Below are positions 1 through 12,315 of a DNA stretch of 64,000 nt, piece after piece; the stretch's first letter is position 1, and each line of letters begins with the position of its first letter. Below the pieces are notes generated by a model, which was given only the letters and a program-made list of their open reading frames with translations, was not told the DNA's origin and searched no databases. Origin of the DNA: Aporrectodea caliginosa. Taxonomy: Eukaryota; Annelida; Clitellata; Crassiclitellata; Lumbricidae. The stretch is from assembly GCA_020284085.1 (NCBI GenBank), contig JACEVL010000159.1, positions 2,451,731 to 2,515,730 of the forward strand. The letters are read 5' to 3'. The translations under genes and the position numbers were made by a program.

Positions 1-1195
1 GTCTAAAATTCTAGCAAAGGACGAAGTTTACAGAGGTCACGGCATATAATTATGATAAATCAAGGGCGATAAAGAAATTTAATGGTGATATCAAGTCTAT
101 GAGGTCCGCAACTTGTTAATGAAGTCCTTTACTGCATGCTAGCCTATTCGTCAAAAACACTTTATTAATCGTATTTAGTCGGGAAGAAAATTATATAGGC
201 CTACCCTCGGCCAAATATGTCAAAAATCAGAGTTATATTTATGACAGTAATAATGTTTATTTACCATATTATACTCTTTCCAAGATTAAGATACTTAATT
301 ATGTTATATTACTCGTATGACAAAGCCATCAACACAAACTGTAAAAAGCGTCAGTAGGCTATGGCATTACGAATTAGATCTATGTACATGTATCATAACA
401 TTTAGGTTGTGTGCGAGAAGTGTAATTGCAATCATAGACTCCATATTTATAAAGCGCCACTCTAAAACAAAGCGCAGGGCACCAGCTTATCCACGAGCGC
501 TGTTGATGTGTGATGAGAACAGGATTTCCGATGAATAGCTTTTTCTGAACTCCGACAATAGTACGTCTGAACCTCGAATGTGACAAGATGGACCACAGAC
601 CAGATGCAAGTAAATACCACAATCACAATGGATATATTTAACTCTGAAATAAGGTCCCATCAGAAACGTTCAGTTGGCATAATTATAGAGTGCCTCTGCG
701 GGGTAATTATTGGGAGTCGAGTACCTATAACTTGAAAGCGGTTCTGAGAACGTGGGTATCAGGTACAAAAGGAAAGGCGTACGTTAAGGAAGAGGTCGAC
801 GTTTAACCAGTCATTACATTGTAAGCTATCTGTAAAAACCGAATTCCGATATTTGTTGCGTGGGTTGTATGAAAAAGCGCCTGGGAACATCTCTTTAGTT
901 TCCAAGTATCGAATAACTTAGACCGAAGCTAACCTCGGCCGAAGTCGGTTCATGCTAGTTTAGCTTGCAGATCCTACGGCCAAACATAGGCGTAAGATCA
1001 CAGCAACTTCAGGTAATTAGAGGTTGATGGAAGTCATGCTGCAATGTACTGTATGCAGAAAAGCTCTTCTGTGCATGAAACCCATGGAAGTGTGAACAGC
1101 ATTCATTGGGTGTTTACGAGCACTCGGTCCGCAGGTCGGGCACATAGATATGCTTGCAACTCGTAAATAGCTCTGGCGCAACATAAAAAGCCCGT
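1..1195. other. AT-rich non-coding stretch, no gene recognised
   Basis: No convincing exon, RNA gene or transposon end was seen. Around 448-520 there is a decayed match to the agcgcc/ggcgct LINE-tail motif seen elsewhere in the window (tttataaagcgcc followed by agcgct), so part is probably an old minus-strand retroelement 3' end. Confidence 0.4.
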
Positions 1196-1213
1196 TCACA
1201 GCCACCCACACAT

Positions 1214-1267
1214 TGCCACACGCGCCCACACACACACACATTGCCACACACATTGCCACACACATTG

Positions 1268-1343
<76 letters not shown>

Positions 1344-1358
1344 GCACGCACACACACG

Positions 1359-1406
<48 letters not shown>
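1214..1406. repeat. (CA)n microsatellite with CACG and ATTGCCACACAC variants
   Basis: About 190 bp of dinucleotide CA repeat, starting with three ATTGCCACACAC-type units and interrupted by ACGC-containing units near 1340-1365. The long cysteine/valine or histidine/threonine reading frames here are repeat artefacts. Confidence 0.97.
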
Positions 1407-1407
<1 letters not shown>

Positions 1408-1567
1408 GACGACTGCGTCTGCCAAGCGGGGCCACATAACCATCAGCCAGCTTCCGTCTAGATCGTCCTGATAATATTTGGTGTATTCGGCTTCACTGCT
1501 TGAAAATACCTATTGGTCACTCTGTCACGTTCTTAACTGCTGTTAAGACTGTCCTATTCGACCGGGG

Positions 1568-1617
1568 TTGGGCTGGGAGCGCTCCTACGTAGGCAACCTT
1601 GAAGGGGCGCTATATAC
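1568..1617 (+). mobile_element. LINE/SINE 3' terminal hairpin fragment
   Basis: gggagcgctcc followed by cttgaaggggcgctatata matches the 3' end of the complete LINE tails at 54192-54245 and 63058-63110. Only the tail is present, as expected from 5' truncation. Confidence 0.6.
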
Positions 1618-1732
1618 ATTTTTTTAAATAATAATAACAATAATTGAATATTCCTTTTGTATAGCTCATGCACAAGACAATTTTTATGACATATAGAAAC
1701 CCTCATAATCGTTATTTTAATCTCGAGGTTTC

Positions 1733-1783
1733 TATAGCGCCCCAAAAAGCGAAGTCGAGGGAACCAGTTTATTCACAGGCGCT
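1733..1783 (-). mobile_element. LINE/SINE 3' terminal hairpin fragment
   Basis: On the minus strand the segment ends ggcgctatagaaacc and begins with agcgcc-type stem sequence. It is the same tail family in the opposite orientation, decayed. Confidence 0.5.
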
Positions 1784-1789
1784 TAGTCA

Positions 1790-2536
1790 AAACATAATCG
1801 ATAGGTTGGGGGGGGGGTAAATCGGTTCCAGGTCAAGATTGAAAGGGTCAGGTAGGCTGACGGTCAGAATGCTAAGGTGGATGGTGTTTAGAGTAGAAAC
1901 AGCGAGGAGGAGAGGAAAAGAGGAGGAATCAGGATAGGACTTATGGAAAAGCAGCGTTCTCAGTTTAGAGTGAAAGACTGTGGACAGATAGCAAGACATC
2001 CTTTGTGTCAATCGATCGTGTCTTTAGGTTCAGATCGTGTACTCATAATTCGTAAACCATGCGTTCTGTTGAGTCGAAGGAGGGCGTGTCGTTCTTTGGA
2101 ATGCACCCTTTCCTCTTTCATTGATATAATCGTAATGCATGTGAGTTTGGAATGTTAGCAATGAATGCAGGTAATGTTGGCTGATCACAATACACTACCA
2201 GGTACTCTGAACAGATAATAATAGACTACAACCATGCAAGACCTCTTATACAGACAAATGTAAGCAAGAGAGATGGCTGCTACTCGCTACACGCATTTTT
2301 TATGCCGTATAAGACGACTGGATCAGACATGTTTTGTTCTGTTGTTATCGAAGCAAATCTTTTCTACTGTCTGGAAATTTTTTTAATGTCACCGGCATCA
2401 GGTTGCATTTTATGTGTTAACATAAGCGTGATTATTTTTATAGTAAAAAATTTCGTGTTGAAATTGCAACCAGTTAGAGCTAGGCCTGTAACTTCTAAAA
2501 AGTAGGCCGGTTTATGTAAGAACGTATGCATTTATG
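1790..2536. other. Non-coding stretch, nothing recognised
   Basis: Contains a G9 run near 1806 and purine-rich sequence at 1895-1935. No exon, RNA gene or transposon end was identified. Confidence 0.35.
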
Positions 2537-4342
2537 TTAGGGTGCATCATATGCCCCAAAATATTTCAAAAGCGTTTGTCCCTATTTCATTTCTTTTCCT
2601 ATTACTGAAAAGGCATGTTTACCAAAATTTGGCAATATTCTGACATTCACTAGGTATCCCACCCAACAACTGAAGTTTTGCAGGAGCGAACCATTACGAG
2701 AATGTCATACATGTCATACAAGTTGCACTAGGGGTGTCCAGAAATATGATACATCGCAGAAAACACCCATACTCACGTTTTTCCCATTATTTTATTCATT
2801 AGCTGTCTATAAATATTTTTTTCAGAATTTTAAAATGTTATCCTGAGGTGGCTCAAAGCCCCCAAACATACCCTACTTAAATACCCAGGACTGAAGGTTT
2901 GGGACTAGGAACTGGGGTTCATTGTGAATTTACTCTTTTTATCACAGAAAATTAACAAAGAGTCCCATTTGGACGAACTTTTTGGAACTTGTTTGACTTG
3001 ACAAGAGTTACATCTGGAAAAAATGTAGACACCCATATCAAGGTCATTCAAGGTCATTTCAAGGTCAGAATAAACGAAATCTAGAAAAAACGAGAAAAAT
3101 GGCCAGATCTCGGCTAATAATCGTTGAAATCGGCTAGTTTTTTCTAGTTTTTCTCGTCTTGATAAGGAATACTTCCTGTAAGAAATAAGGCTCCTAAATG
3201 CAAGGTGATCCAAGGTTATTTTAAGGTCAAAAAGGTCAATTAAATTGAAAATCAGAGAAAATGGCCGTAACTCAGCCAGATATTGCTCTATTTGGGTGAT
3301 TCTTCTACCTGTTTGCTCGTCCTGATAAGGGCCACATTCCAGAGGATATAGTACTAAAAGGCTAACTTAATCCAAGGTCATTTCAAGGTCATAAAGTAAA
3401 ATTTAAAAAAATGACCATAACTCCGAGTCCCCGAAATGAAACAACATTTGGTTGAGCTACAGCCATTTCCCTTGATTTTAACCTTTTGACCTTGAAATGA
3501 CCTTGGATAATGTTAGCCTCATAGTACTGTATGTCCTCGAATGCAGTCCTTATCCGCCCGAGCAATTAGGTAAAAGAATCACTCAAATAAATCGATATTT
3601 AGCTGCGTTATGGCCATTTCTACTGATTTTTATCTCAAATTGACCTTTTTGACCTTAAAATAACCTTGGATTGCCTTGCATTTAGCAGCCTTGTTTCTTG
3701 CAGCAAGTATTCCTTATCAAGACGAGAAAAACTAGAAAAAAACTAGCCGATTTCAACGATTATTAGCCGAGATCTGGCCATTTTTCTCGTTTTTCTAGAT
3801 TTCGTTTATTCTGACCTTGAAATGACCTTGAATGACCTTGATATGGGTGTCTACATTTTTCCCAGATGTAACTCTTGTCAAGTCAAACAAGTTCCAAAAA
3901 GTTCGTCCAAATGGGACTCTTTGTTAATTTTCTGTGATAAAAAGAGTAAATTCACAATGAACCCAAGTTCCTAGTCCCAAGCCTTCAGTCCTGGGTATTT
4001 AAGTAGGGTATGTTTGGGGCTTTGAGCCACCTCGGGATAACATTTTAAAATTCTAAAAAAAAATATTTATAGACAGCTAATGAATGGAATAATGGGAAAA
4101 ACGTGAGTATGGGTGTTTTCTGCGATGTATCACATTTCTGGACACCCCTAGTGCAACTTCTATGACAAGTATGACATTCTCGTAATGGTTCGCTCCTGCA
4201 AAACTTCAGTTGTTGGGTGGGATACCTAGTGAATGTCAGAATATTGTCAAATTTTGGTAAACATGCCTTTTCAGTAATAGGAAAAGAAATGAAATAGGGA
4301 CAAACGCTTTTGAAATATTTTGGGGCATATGATGCACCCTAA
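2537..4342. mobile_element. 1.8-kb near-perfect palindrome (fold-back element)
   Basis: The left arm starts TTAGGGTGCATCATATGCCC and the right arm ends with its reverse complement at 4342. The match runs base after base through about 890 bp per arm, meeting at a short divergent centre near 3430-3480. Arms differ only by scattered substitutions and small indels. The flanks fit a TA target duplication (TA|GGGTGC ... GCACCC|TA), which suggests a Tc1/mariner-type fold-back element. No transposase reading frame is present. The arms contain repeated aaggtcatttcaaggtca motifs. Confidence 0.85.
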
Positions 4343-4437
4343 TGTATGTATGTATGTATGTCTGTATTTACGTATGTACGTAAGTAATTGAGAGTAGAGT
4401 TCTAAACTAATAGAAGACTTCTATAGCGCCATAAACA

Positions 4438-5566
4438 CAGAGGCGCGTTTACCACTAGGCGAATTAGGCGCGCGCCTAGGCCCCCAAATCTTGAAGGGGC
4501 CCCCGAACGAATGAAATATTTTTTTAGTAATAAAAAAACTACATTTTAAAATTTAGATTATTTTAAATATAGGCCTATTTGTTTATATTTTGTACAGCTT
4601 GGCATTCACATAATTTCAAAAAGGAATAATTATTGTAATTTTAATAGTATATTTTCTCTAATTTTTAATTGCTTTGTTCATATAAGCAGTAATTGGGCTA
4701 ATAGTTCATTTTTGTTTAAAATAACATCACACTTAGTAGCAACAAGCAGAAACCAGCGTCTGCTGCAGTTTAGGCCCCTACATGTGGAAACCTTTAGTCT
4801 GATAATTCCGTCATTTTATAGTGTTAAAACCTTTATTAGTATTGATAGCCAGTGAGTAATAGTAATCGAAATTTGAGTGATATTAAATATTTATTAAAAT
4901 CTGACGCAATGAAACGTTGCAAAACGAATTAAGATAGCTCTAATGACAATAATGAATTAGTTGCAATCAATCAATCATTCAATCAATTTTCGTTTATCAA
5001 AATAAGTTGACAACAACGCAACTTATACAAATAATAAATGCTGCAAAGAATAAATGCCACCAGCAAATTTCTGCACGATCAAAGGTCATGTTTGCTGAAT
5101 TTGAATTATTTAATTCTTTAATTATTTAACAATTTTGCTCAAAACGTCAGAGAAAAGTTCCCCAAAATAGAGACGGAGGCAAAACTGACACTTGGTAGGC
5201 TATTGAAAGCAATAATAATAATAATAATAATTCTTTCTACCTCGGGCGAAAAAAAATAATAATAATAATATTCTTCATTATGACATTGCATATGAAGACG
5301 AACAGCCGCAGAAAGCGTCAAAGAAAACGTACTTTGTTTTTTGACAAAACTGCCAAGAATGACTTCATAGCCTATTGAGAGGCCGAGAAAAATTCATTGT
5401 TAATTGGCACCTTAAACGTCGTGTGTGACATAAACGGCTTCAAGTTCAACTTAGTAGGTTTTTGCACATAATAGGCTAAAGACCACCAGAGTTTCAGACT
5501 CCGAAGTTCAGAAGGGCCCCAAAAATGTTTGCGCCTAGGGCCCCGTTTTCTGTAAACGCGCCTCTG
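4438..5566. mobile_element. hAT-family non-autonomous transposon with 8-bp TSD
   Basis: Termini are CAGAGGCGCGTTTAC and its inverse GTAAACGCGCCTCTG. A perfect 8-bp target duplication, cataaaca, lies at 4430-4437 and 5567-5574. Subterminal GC-rich blocks (cctaggcccc, ggggcccc) are inverted at both ends. The 1.1-kb interior is AT-rich and lacks an intact transposase. The element landed inside an older LINE tail (tatagcgcc just upstream). Confidence 0.93.
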
Positions 5567-5574
5567 CATAAACA

Positions 5575-6319
5575 CAAAGTAAAGGCACTGAAGGCAGCTA
5601 TATTGATGGTCACATCAACAAGCTGCGGCCATGTCAACTTGTGTCAGAATAAACAAATTTTATTATTATTATTATTATATCTGCTACGGTTTACTTTTAA
5701 GTTTAAACCTCAATGAAATCAAAGAACTAACAGAATGCAGAAAACTGAATTCCAAAGCTCCTGAAAACTTGCCCCACGTAGAACCAATATAGGACCCATA
5801 TTTCCATACGTGACCCATATAGTGCCCATATGGGTCCCATCTAATGTCCATGAAATTTCTGTCAGGTTACCCCGAGCGTCTGTAGAGACCAACGCTGCGC
5901 TGTTCTGGTGCCAGGCAGAGCACGCATCGAAGTTTCAGTTGACTTGTGCAATATTTGTCGGCATGACCAATGAACAATTAAAGTGTGCAGAAATGCGTCT
6001 GCTGGTCTAACAGCTATTATCGAACATAGTCAAACAAGATCGAGCTGTTTGTAGGAGCTTTAAAAAGATCGTATTATCACAATATTTATCTAGCAAGTAC
6101 AAAAGGCTTTTGTCAAAACCGATGGCAGTTGTGGTGGTGATAATGATGATCCTTACGTCACTTAATGGCCTCGATGATTCCAAGTACACAAAGATACCGC
6201 ACGTCCAGGTATAAGACAGGTATAGATCGTCTTTGTATTTCGCCGCAATCTTCACTGATGTTCAAGAAAAATATTTAATTTAACCTAAGGATACGTGAGT
6301 GTGTTGCGTGTGCGTGCGT
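5575..6319. other. Non-coding stretch, nothing recognised
   Basis: Includes a short (TTA)n at 5660-5680 and repeated acccatat motifs at 5780-5840. No exon or element end was found. Confidence 0.35.
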
Positions 6320-6321
6320 GC

Positions 6322-6367
<46 letters not shown>

Positions 6368-6451
6368 ACTGCACACCCATGACTGCCCCTCGGGACAGCG
6401 GCATGCCCTTTTCTTCTTCTAGTATTTTTGAATACTTAAGCACATGTAAAG

Positions 6452-6496
<45 letters not shown>

Positions 6497-6534
6497 TAGT
6501 TATATATAGTTATATATATAGTTATATATAGGTG
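6320..6534. repeat. Two (TA)n microsatellites and imperfect gttatata repeats
   Basis: (TA)n at about 6322-6363 and 6453-6488, then tandem tatatagttatata units to 6530. Simple repeats only. Confidence 0.95.
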
Positions 6535-6864
6535 TGCTGCTGTAGGCGTGGTTTACTAATTAGTTTCATCGGCGAGTTGGTTGGTCGGTCGTAAAAGAGT
6601 CTTTCTTGTGAGTGCGTTGAATAACTCTATGGTCTGCAGCTGATGTTCATAGGTGGCGCAACAAACAGATCTTCTGCATTTTCTACCTGACAGCATAACT
6701 CTGAGAAGCCATGCACGAAATTCACGCTTCATTACATCACATTACATCACATTACTAAATTTAATAATTATATAGTTGCAATAAATCCTCGGAGATGAAA
6801 CACAAAGTTATGAATAATTACAAAGTTCATCTCTCAAAAAAGGAATTTTACCTTTCCAATGGAC

Positions 6865-6866
<2 letters not shown>

Positions 6867-6912
<46 letters not shown>

Positions 6913-7031
6913 CATCATCATCATCATCATGATTATGGCTCCTGCTGCTGCTGCTGCTACCACTACCACTACCACTACTACTACTACTTCTACTACAACT
7001 ACTACTGCTGCTGCTACTACTGCTACTATTG
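6867..7031. repeat. Compound trinucleotide microsatellite (TTA)n-(TCA)n-(CTG)n-(CTA)n
   Basis: Consecutive trinucleotide tracts change phase through single substitutions. The translated poly-Asn, poly-Ser and poly-Tyr frames across it are artefacts. Confidence 0.95.
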
Positions 7032-7419
7032 TGATCGAACAGTGGCTGCCAATAAGGACGTAAAAAATTGAGTGGCGACCGGTTTCTCATCTCCATTAGA
7101 CATGAAATCAAACCGTCCTGTTCAGAGAACTCTGGAACTATGCCAGCAGAGACGGTGACTATCGGAAGATGTGGGGGAAAACCTACGCAGGTGGTGGGTG
7201 GGTGACCAGTTCGTACAAGGCGACGGTTGGTTAAAGTCGACCGAAGAACAAGCAATGAATTGCTCATCTTAAAAGATAGATCATTACGACGACGAATTGG
7301 ACAAAAATCCACAAATCCTATCCTATGTGTCATCGTTTTGGAAGTAGATTAGATGAGATGAGATGATGATGATAATACTTTTAATATGATGCTGGTCTTG
7401 GTAGGATTTTAAGTGAAGG

Positions 7420-7420
<1 letters not shown>

Positions 7421-7482
<62 letters not shown>
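7421..7482. repeat. (TA)n microsatellite
   Basis: About 31 uninterrupted TA dinucleotides. Confidence 0.98.
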
Positions 7483-7485
<3 letters not shown>

Positions 7486-7918
7486 TAAGTTTGACGTGGA
7501 CATAGCCTAGTCATTTGTGACCTATATATGTGTAACTGTTGTGGCTAAATGCATATTGTAGGTTTATGTTATTGGACATTAAATTATCTTATATAGGCCT
7601 GACTAAGAAGTCTTAAGAGTCCATCGTTCATAAACCCATTGCTTAACGCCAACTATGTCTATTCATAGCTTGTGAATGTAATATCAAGCTAACGGGCTGA
7701 ATGTCCACTGATGGTCGTTATACTCTTCGTATCATTTGTGGAGACAATAATAAGTTTTGCCGATTGGTAGTAGTTAGTTTCCACTGATTAATAACGACAT
7801 CTCGCGGCCGATGACTTCGACCTTACCTTACCTTAGCCATCAGACAAGGACTAAGTACTGCACACTTGCATTTCAAGAGCAGCTGATAAATATATATATA
7901 GCGTCGGTCGAAAGCGTT

Positions 7919-8212
7919 TTATTCATTCATTTAATTCATTTCAGATATTTATATAGCGCCCCTTCAAGATTTCTACTCAGAGGCGCTCCCGACTCGGGCG
8001 CGGACACTGAATCGGAGTTTCACGCCGAAGCGCATGAGCAATTGCAAGTGAAGGACTTGCCCAGGGTCCCTACGCGGCAGCTTGAGGTGGATTCGAACCC
8101 GCAACCCTCCGGCTGCAAGGCACCAAATATACACCTTGAGGTGGATTCGAACCCGCAACCATCCGGCTGCAAGGCACCGAACATACCTCTACTGTAACAC
8201 CACCGCGCCCCG
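7919..8212 (-). mobile_element. tRNA-derived SINE with LINE-like 3' tail and duplicated B box
   Basis: Read on the minus strand, the element begins near ggggcgcggtggtgttacag. It has a pol III A-box-like tggtgttacagtagaggt and a perfect B box ggttcgaatcc. It continues through a body with gggcaagtccttcacttgca and ends in gagcgcctctgag...ggggcgctatataaat plus an (aatg)n tail. A 54-bp segment containing the B box (cttgaggtggattcgaaccc on the plus strand) is tandemly duplicated at 8081-8134 and 8135-8188. The 3' tail matches the LINE tails at 54192-54245 and 63058-63110, so mobilisation by that LINE family is the likely mechanism. Confidence 0.85.
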
Positions 8213-8365
8213 TATACTGTCGGATTGAAGGTGAGACGGTGAGGGAGAGGACTGGCCACCCGCCCTCATATGCCGAGGCTAAGAAAATGAAGTTGCTAAC
8301 ACTTCATACCCATGGCTGCCTCAGGGCTAGCTCAAGGGACTCCTCCTCCTCTTCTTCTAATATCG
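8213..8365. repeat. Dispersed repeat, copy 1 (second copy at 36545-36703)
   Basis: Shares gagggagaggaatggcc-type sequence, ctaagaaaatgaagt, cgctaacatttcatacccat and a (ctt)n end with 36545-36703 in the same orientation. The terminal CTT run suggests a retroposon tail; the family was not identified. Confidence 0.7.
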
Positions 8366-8453
8366 ACCACTCTATAATTATGCGCTTCATGAAAATCATG
8401 TTATAGCGATTAGTAGTTATCTATTTGTAATGACTTCTTATGAGTTATGACTG

Positions 8454-8545
8454 TCCCTCAACCGATCAATTCATTGAAAAATGAGCAGGGTCGAGGCCAT
8501 TCGGTCCCTATATATATATAAAGTGAATATTTAAATCTACATTTA
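8454..8545. repeat. Dispersed repeat, copy 1 (second copy at 59030-59130)
   Basis: ccgatcaattcattgaaaaa followed by tgagcagggtc occurs here and at 59046-59075 in the same orientation. Similarity continues through attcggtc and aagtgaa downstream. Confidence 0.7.
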
Positions 8546-8587
8546 CCTCTCAAAGTTACGTACATCGGGTGATTTAAACTTGTGATT

Positions 8588-8937
8588 AGGCATCTGCTTC
8601 TGTTTAACGACGATGTGTCATAACAAAGATGGTTAGCGTTACCCTACTACTTTATCCAGGCATGGGACTGGCACTACCAGAGTACGGGCAGAGGTTAAGT
8701 AAAAAAATCATGATTTTTGGTCACCAAAAGTTTGATCACATCTGATGGCATAAGAGGCTGTTGAAGTCGGTAGCAAAGATTGTTTGAAGAGTTCTCAGCA
8801 GATGCAGCCTTTTAAAGCAATTGCAGTTCGTTAGTTTCAGTTTAACGACACTGTCTGATAACAAAGATCATTAGCGTCGCCCTCCCCATTTGTCCAGGCT
8901 TGAGACTGGCACTGTCAAAGTACGATCAGTGGCGGAG
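8588..8937. repeat. Local direct repeat of about 105 bp (8588-8697 and 8828-8937)
   Basis: Both copies contain gtttaacgac, ataacaaagat, ttagcgt, tccaggc and gagactggcac-type words in the same order with about 75-80% identity. The unit's nature is unknown. Confidence 0.65.
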
Positions 8938-8939
8938 TT

Positions 8940-11100
8940 TATGCAATTCGTGATTCAACGAAATTGACCAGTGTATAGCTTCAGTCGCGTTTTAAGGGTG
9001 TTAAAAGAGAGTTTTGCATTTTCTCAGTTATCTTAATTTGTTTATCGACATGCTGTAGCTGCTGTAGGCCCGTTCACTTTGACCTTACCTAATCAGTTGG
9101 ATTCTAAACAGATGCAAATCAATTGGGTTAGCCTAAGCCGAGATAGGCAAACAGAAAAATTGGCAAAAAGGTAGGGTACAAGCAGCAATAAGATGTAGGC
9201 AGCAAACAAGAAATAAATAAACTATAAATGAGAACAAAAGCATCATTCTTAAAATTTCTCGTGTCTACAGTACTGTGACGCAAACGGCAGCTGGTCTAAC
9301 TGATAACAACAAAACGATGACCTCTACCATCGCCTTGCCTAAGATTCGGTTATCGTGGGCAAGGCCCTGCAATCTATCAGCAGACTATTATAAGAGTGGC
9401 GTAATATATAAATTGCCTTAATGAATAAATAAATAAAAAAGTCAAGCTCATAAAGTTCATAATTTTATTACTTCTAACAAACGATAAGCCACGACACAGA
9501 CTTGAGGTTCGTCTGCGGGTGCTCGACGGCGTGACCGTTCTCCAGATTCACGGTTCATACTTCTGTCTTCCTTTTCCTCAATACATACACATTGCCTATG
9601 ACGATGATATCGGGGTAGTACAATGGCTTCTCATGTTTCACTGTACTTTGAAAATGAATATGTCTAGACTATATGAGACGGACTTGCATATAATAATTAT
9701 ACAGAGTGAAATAGTTGTTATGGTTCTTCACTTACTTTTCTGAACAGTCCAAGGATTCTTCAGTCTTCGCCGAGAATATCCCGTATCCGCAAATACACAC
9801 TGATCACAGGTAGATGGCTCTAGTGAAGGCGAGACATCCGCTTACAAGATGTTAATGTTCCAAGTCTTATTGAATGATGCACAAAGTTGAAATACCTAAG
9901 AGATATATAGGCTATAGGCTTTTTTCAAAGTATAGCCTAAAAACTCCGGTGAAAAGGTGAAATGACTCAGGACAAGAAGAGATCGAAGACTTGTTAAACG
10001 CCGATCGTGCTGGGATTTGTCACTGAATATGAGTTGCAACTCATTCATGCATATTAAAAAGCATCAGCAACAACTAACAACATCGTCTCATTGCGTTTTG
10101 GACAAACACCCTAGGTTAAGTTCTCGAAGGAGTCATTCGCACGGCGTGTGGTAAGATTCTATGTCATCTAACACACGATAACATCCGATCTCAAAAGCAA
10201 GCTTATAGGCCTGCACAAACACTTGCACTACAACACGATCTGTAAATGACAAGCAATTTGTTACTCCCGATTGGCAGAGACAAGACATCCACAGTTCCAC
10301 ACATTTCAACGGTGGTAACCATGCTATAAACAAAAAGGCGCAATAATTGAGAAATATTAGCCTACTTTACGATTGTGTGGGCTAGGAGGTAGGCCTAGGC
10401 CTACTCAGCACATGTGATAAACATGGTTAAACTTAAGAAGAGACTGCAGGAACTAGTAAAAGTAACTAGTTGCTTTTGCAAGTAAAGTAATTAGTTAGTT
10501 AGATGCGCTAAATGTTAGATAATAATTTATAATTAGGCCTATAATTAATTGAGTTCATTATCCGCTTGTAGGGCATTCAATCCCACTCCTTAAAGGAAAG
10601 TTCCTTACTGGAAGATAAGATATCTAACAAATGAAATATTTATGTACCAATATCATTACAGAACTCTTCTATCTACGGTTAATATATTATTCTAGGCCAA
10701 ATTTTCAAATTCCTTGTTACGAAACACTCGAGCAAAAGATAATTACCAAGTGGTGCAGAGCATAACAACATTGAGAGAATGTTCTGTAACAATAAAGATA
10801 GAAGGACTTAAACTATGGAACAACACCCACATTAAAACTTGATACTTGAATCCGTTAGTTTTATTTAAAACTAATTTTAAGTAGTAGTTGCTGTCTAAAC
10901 AACCAATAACCACTTTACGAACAGAGCAAAAACTTAAACATGGCATCTGCATGCAATTTGCTATGTGACGTTTCCGATCACGGTTGAAGGATCAGAGCCC
11001 TACAATATGTCACATCATGTCTGACGTGACTATTTGTTATCGTCACAAAGCCTTCACTGATGACATCCGTCATCTAACATCGGTTCCACGATGGTGAATT
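8940..11100. other. Non-coding stretch, nothing recognised
   Basis: About 2.1 kb with many taggcct words. No exon with plausible splice sites and no element ends were recognised. Short open frames here look like chance. Confidence 0.35.
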
Positions 11101-11119
11101 GTACTGTGAGTCCTTTGAG

Positions 11120-11182
11120 TAAGACTTTGTTTTATTAAGGCGCGTTATAAATGCAAGTTGTATTGTATTGTATTGTATTGTA
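11120..11182 (+). mobile_element. LINE 3' end with (TATTG)n tail
   Basis: aaggcgcgttataaatgcaa followed by four to five tattg units. This is the usual end of a CR1/L2-like insertion; no coding part is present. Confidence 0.6.
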
Positions 11183-11184
11183 CT

Positions 11185-11321
11185 GTGTCTTCGGCTAGAG
11201 CGCTCTCCTTGCAATGCGGAGAGACGGTTATAAATAGGGCGTTGACTCACAATTTCTCAGCGCCATCGATTGATGCTTGGTGATCCAACAGGGGCGCTTT
11301 ATGCTTAATAAATTGACATAA

Positions 11322-11356
<35 letters not shown>

Positions 11357-11358
11357 AT
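11185..11358 (+). mobile_element. Degenerate tRNA-derived SINE with (AAAT)n tail
   Basis: ggctagagcgctctccttgc followed by aatgcggagag resembles the D-to-anticodon arm of a tRNA-like SINE head. It is followed by agcgcc...ggggcgctttat stem sequences and a long (taaa)n tail. The B box is not recognisable, so it is an old copy rather than a tRNA gene. Confidence 0.55.
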
Positions 11359-11359
11359 A

Positions 11360-12300
11360 TATAATGTCTGATAATGAGATAATGAATAATTGTGTTGTGT
11401 CTTTGGCAACTGATGGCCTAGCGGCTAATTAAGAGGACATTGACAGAGATCATCACTCATTTACGTCTGCACGCTTGCATGTGTAGGACGTCCTGTCCTC
11501 CCACGGTCCAACAGACGAACGGACGGAAGAAAGGACCAATCAGCTAATAGAAGAAGTGACGGACGGATGGACGATGATAAACGATGATGCAGAACTAAAG
11601 ATGCGTGTCCTTTTCGGATGGCTGCATCTCTGGAATTTCCCGCTACCTCTGTGTCTGCTGCGACGCAATGCCTATACACAATCGAGTGAAAGAAACTTTT
11701 ACACTCGACAGTGAGGCATCCTGAAGAATGTTGTACTAAGGTTTCACCGAATCCTGATCCGAAAATCGGTTTTCGGCGGATTTTGTTCTAGACCGATTAA
11801 TCGGAATCGGAGCATCTCTGGCATACCGATACAAATAGGCCTACCAAAAGAAGTAATATTTTTGAACAACACAATTTCTTTTTTCATTAATATAAAAATT
11901 TAAATAAAAAAATACGAAATATAAATTTGTATCAGAAAAATTAATTAATATTTATTTGTTTTGTATGCATTTTTTATGTATGTGCGCCATGTTTATACGA
12001 ACGTATAAGTTCTTATGCATGTAGGCCTATGCATAATGTGTGTATATTATTATTCCTATATTCTATGATATTATGTATTATGCATGGATAAATAATTATT
12101 TATATATATATGTTATGTATTGTGCATGTAGCTCGTCATTTGGAACATTTCTATTGCTCCTAGTGGGACCTACAAAAAGCGCTTCAAATCAAATCGTTCA
12201 TTAGGTCACATGATAAACATACAGATAAAACCACAGGTATTATTCCGACAAGGAGACAAAGCTTTCTAACTGACCTATTCATTGCTCTTATATCAGTCGC
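11360..12300. other. AT-rich non-coding stretch
   Basis: Contains ccgaaaatcggttttcgg at about 11760 and tattatgcat repeats near 12050. A LINE-tail-like aaaaagcgcttcaaatc lies at 12174. No gene was recognised. Confidence 0.35.
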
Positions 12301-12315
12301 GAATGAAAATAGCAG

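Noticed and set aside
1017..1471. Long Cys/Val and His/Thr reading frames
   Set aside because: They are translations of the (CA)n microsatellite; no coding signal outside the repeat.
2905..3213. 102-codon minus-strand ORF in the palindrome
   Set aside because: It mirrors the opposite arm, has no domain, and the matching frame in the other arm is not preserved as a gene.
6848..7333. 161-codon minus-strand frame with poly-Asn and poly-Ser
   Set aside because: Frame runs through a compound trinucleotide repeat; the non-repeat part has no recognised domain or splice support.
8081..8190. Two tRNA genes on the minus strand
   Set aside because: Good B boxes are present but there is no cloverleaf; the sequence continues into a SINE body and LINE-like tail, and the second copy is a 54-bp internal duplication.
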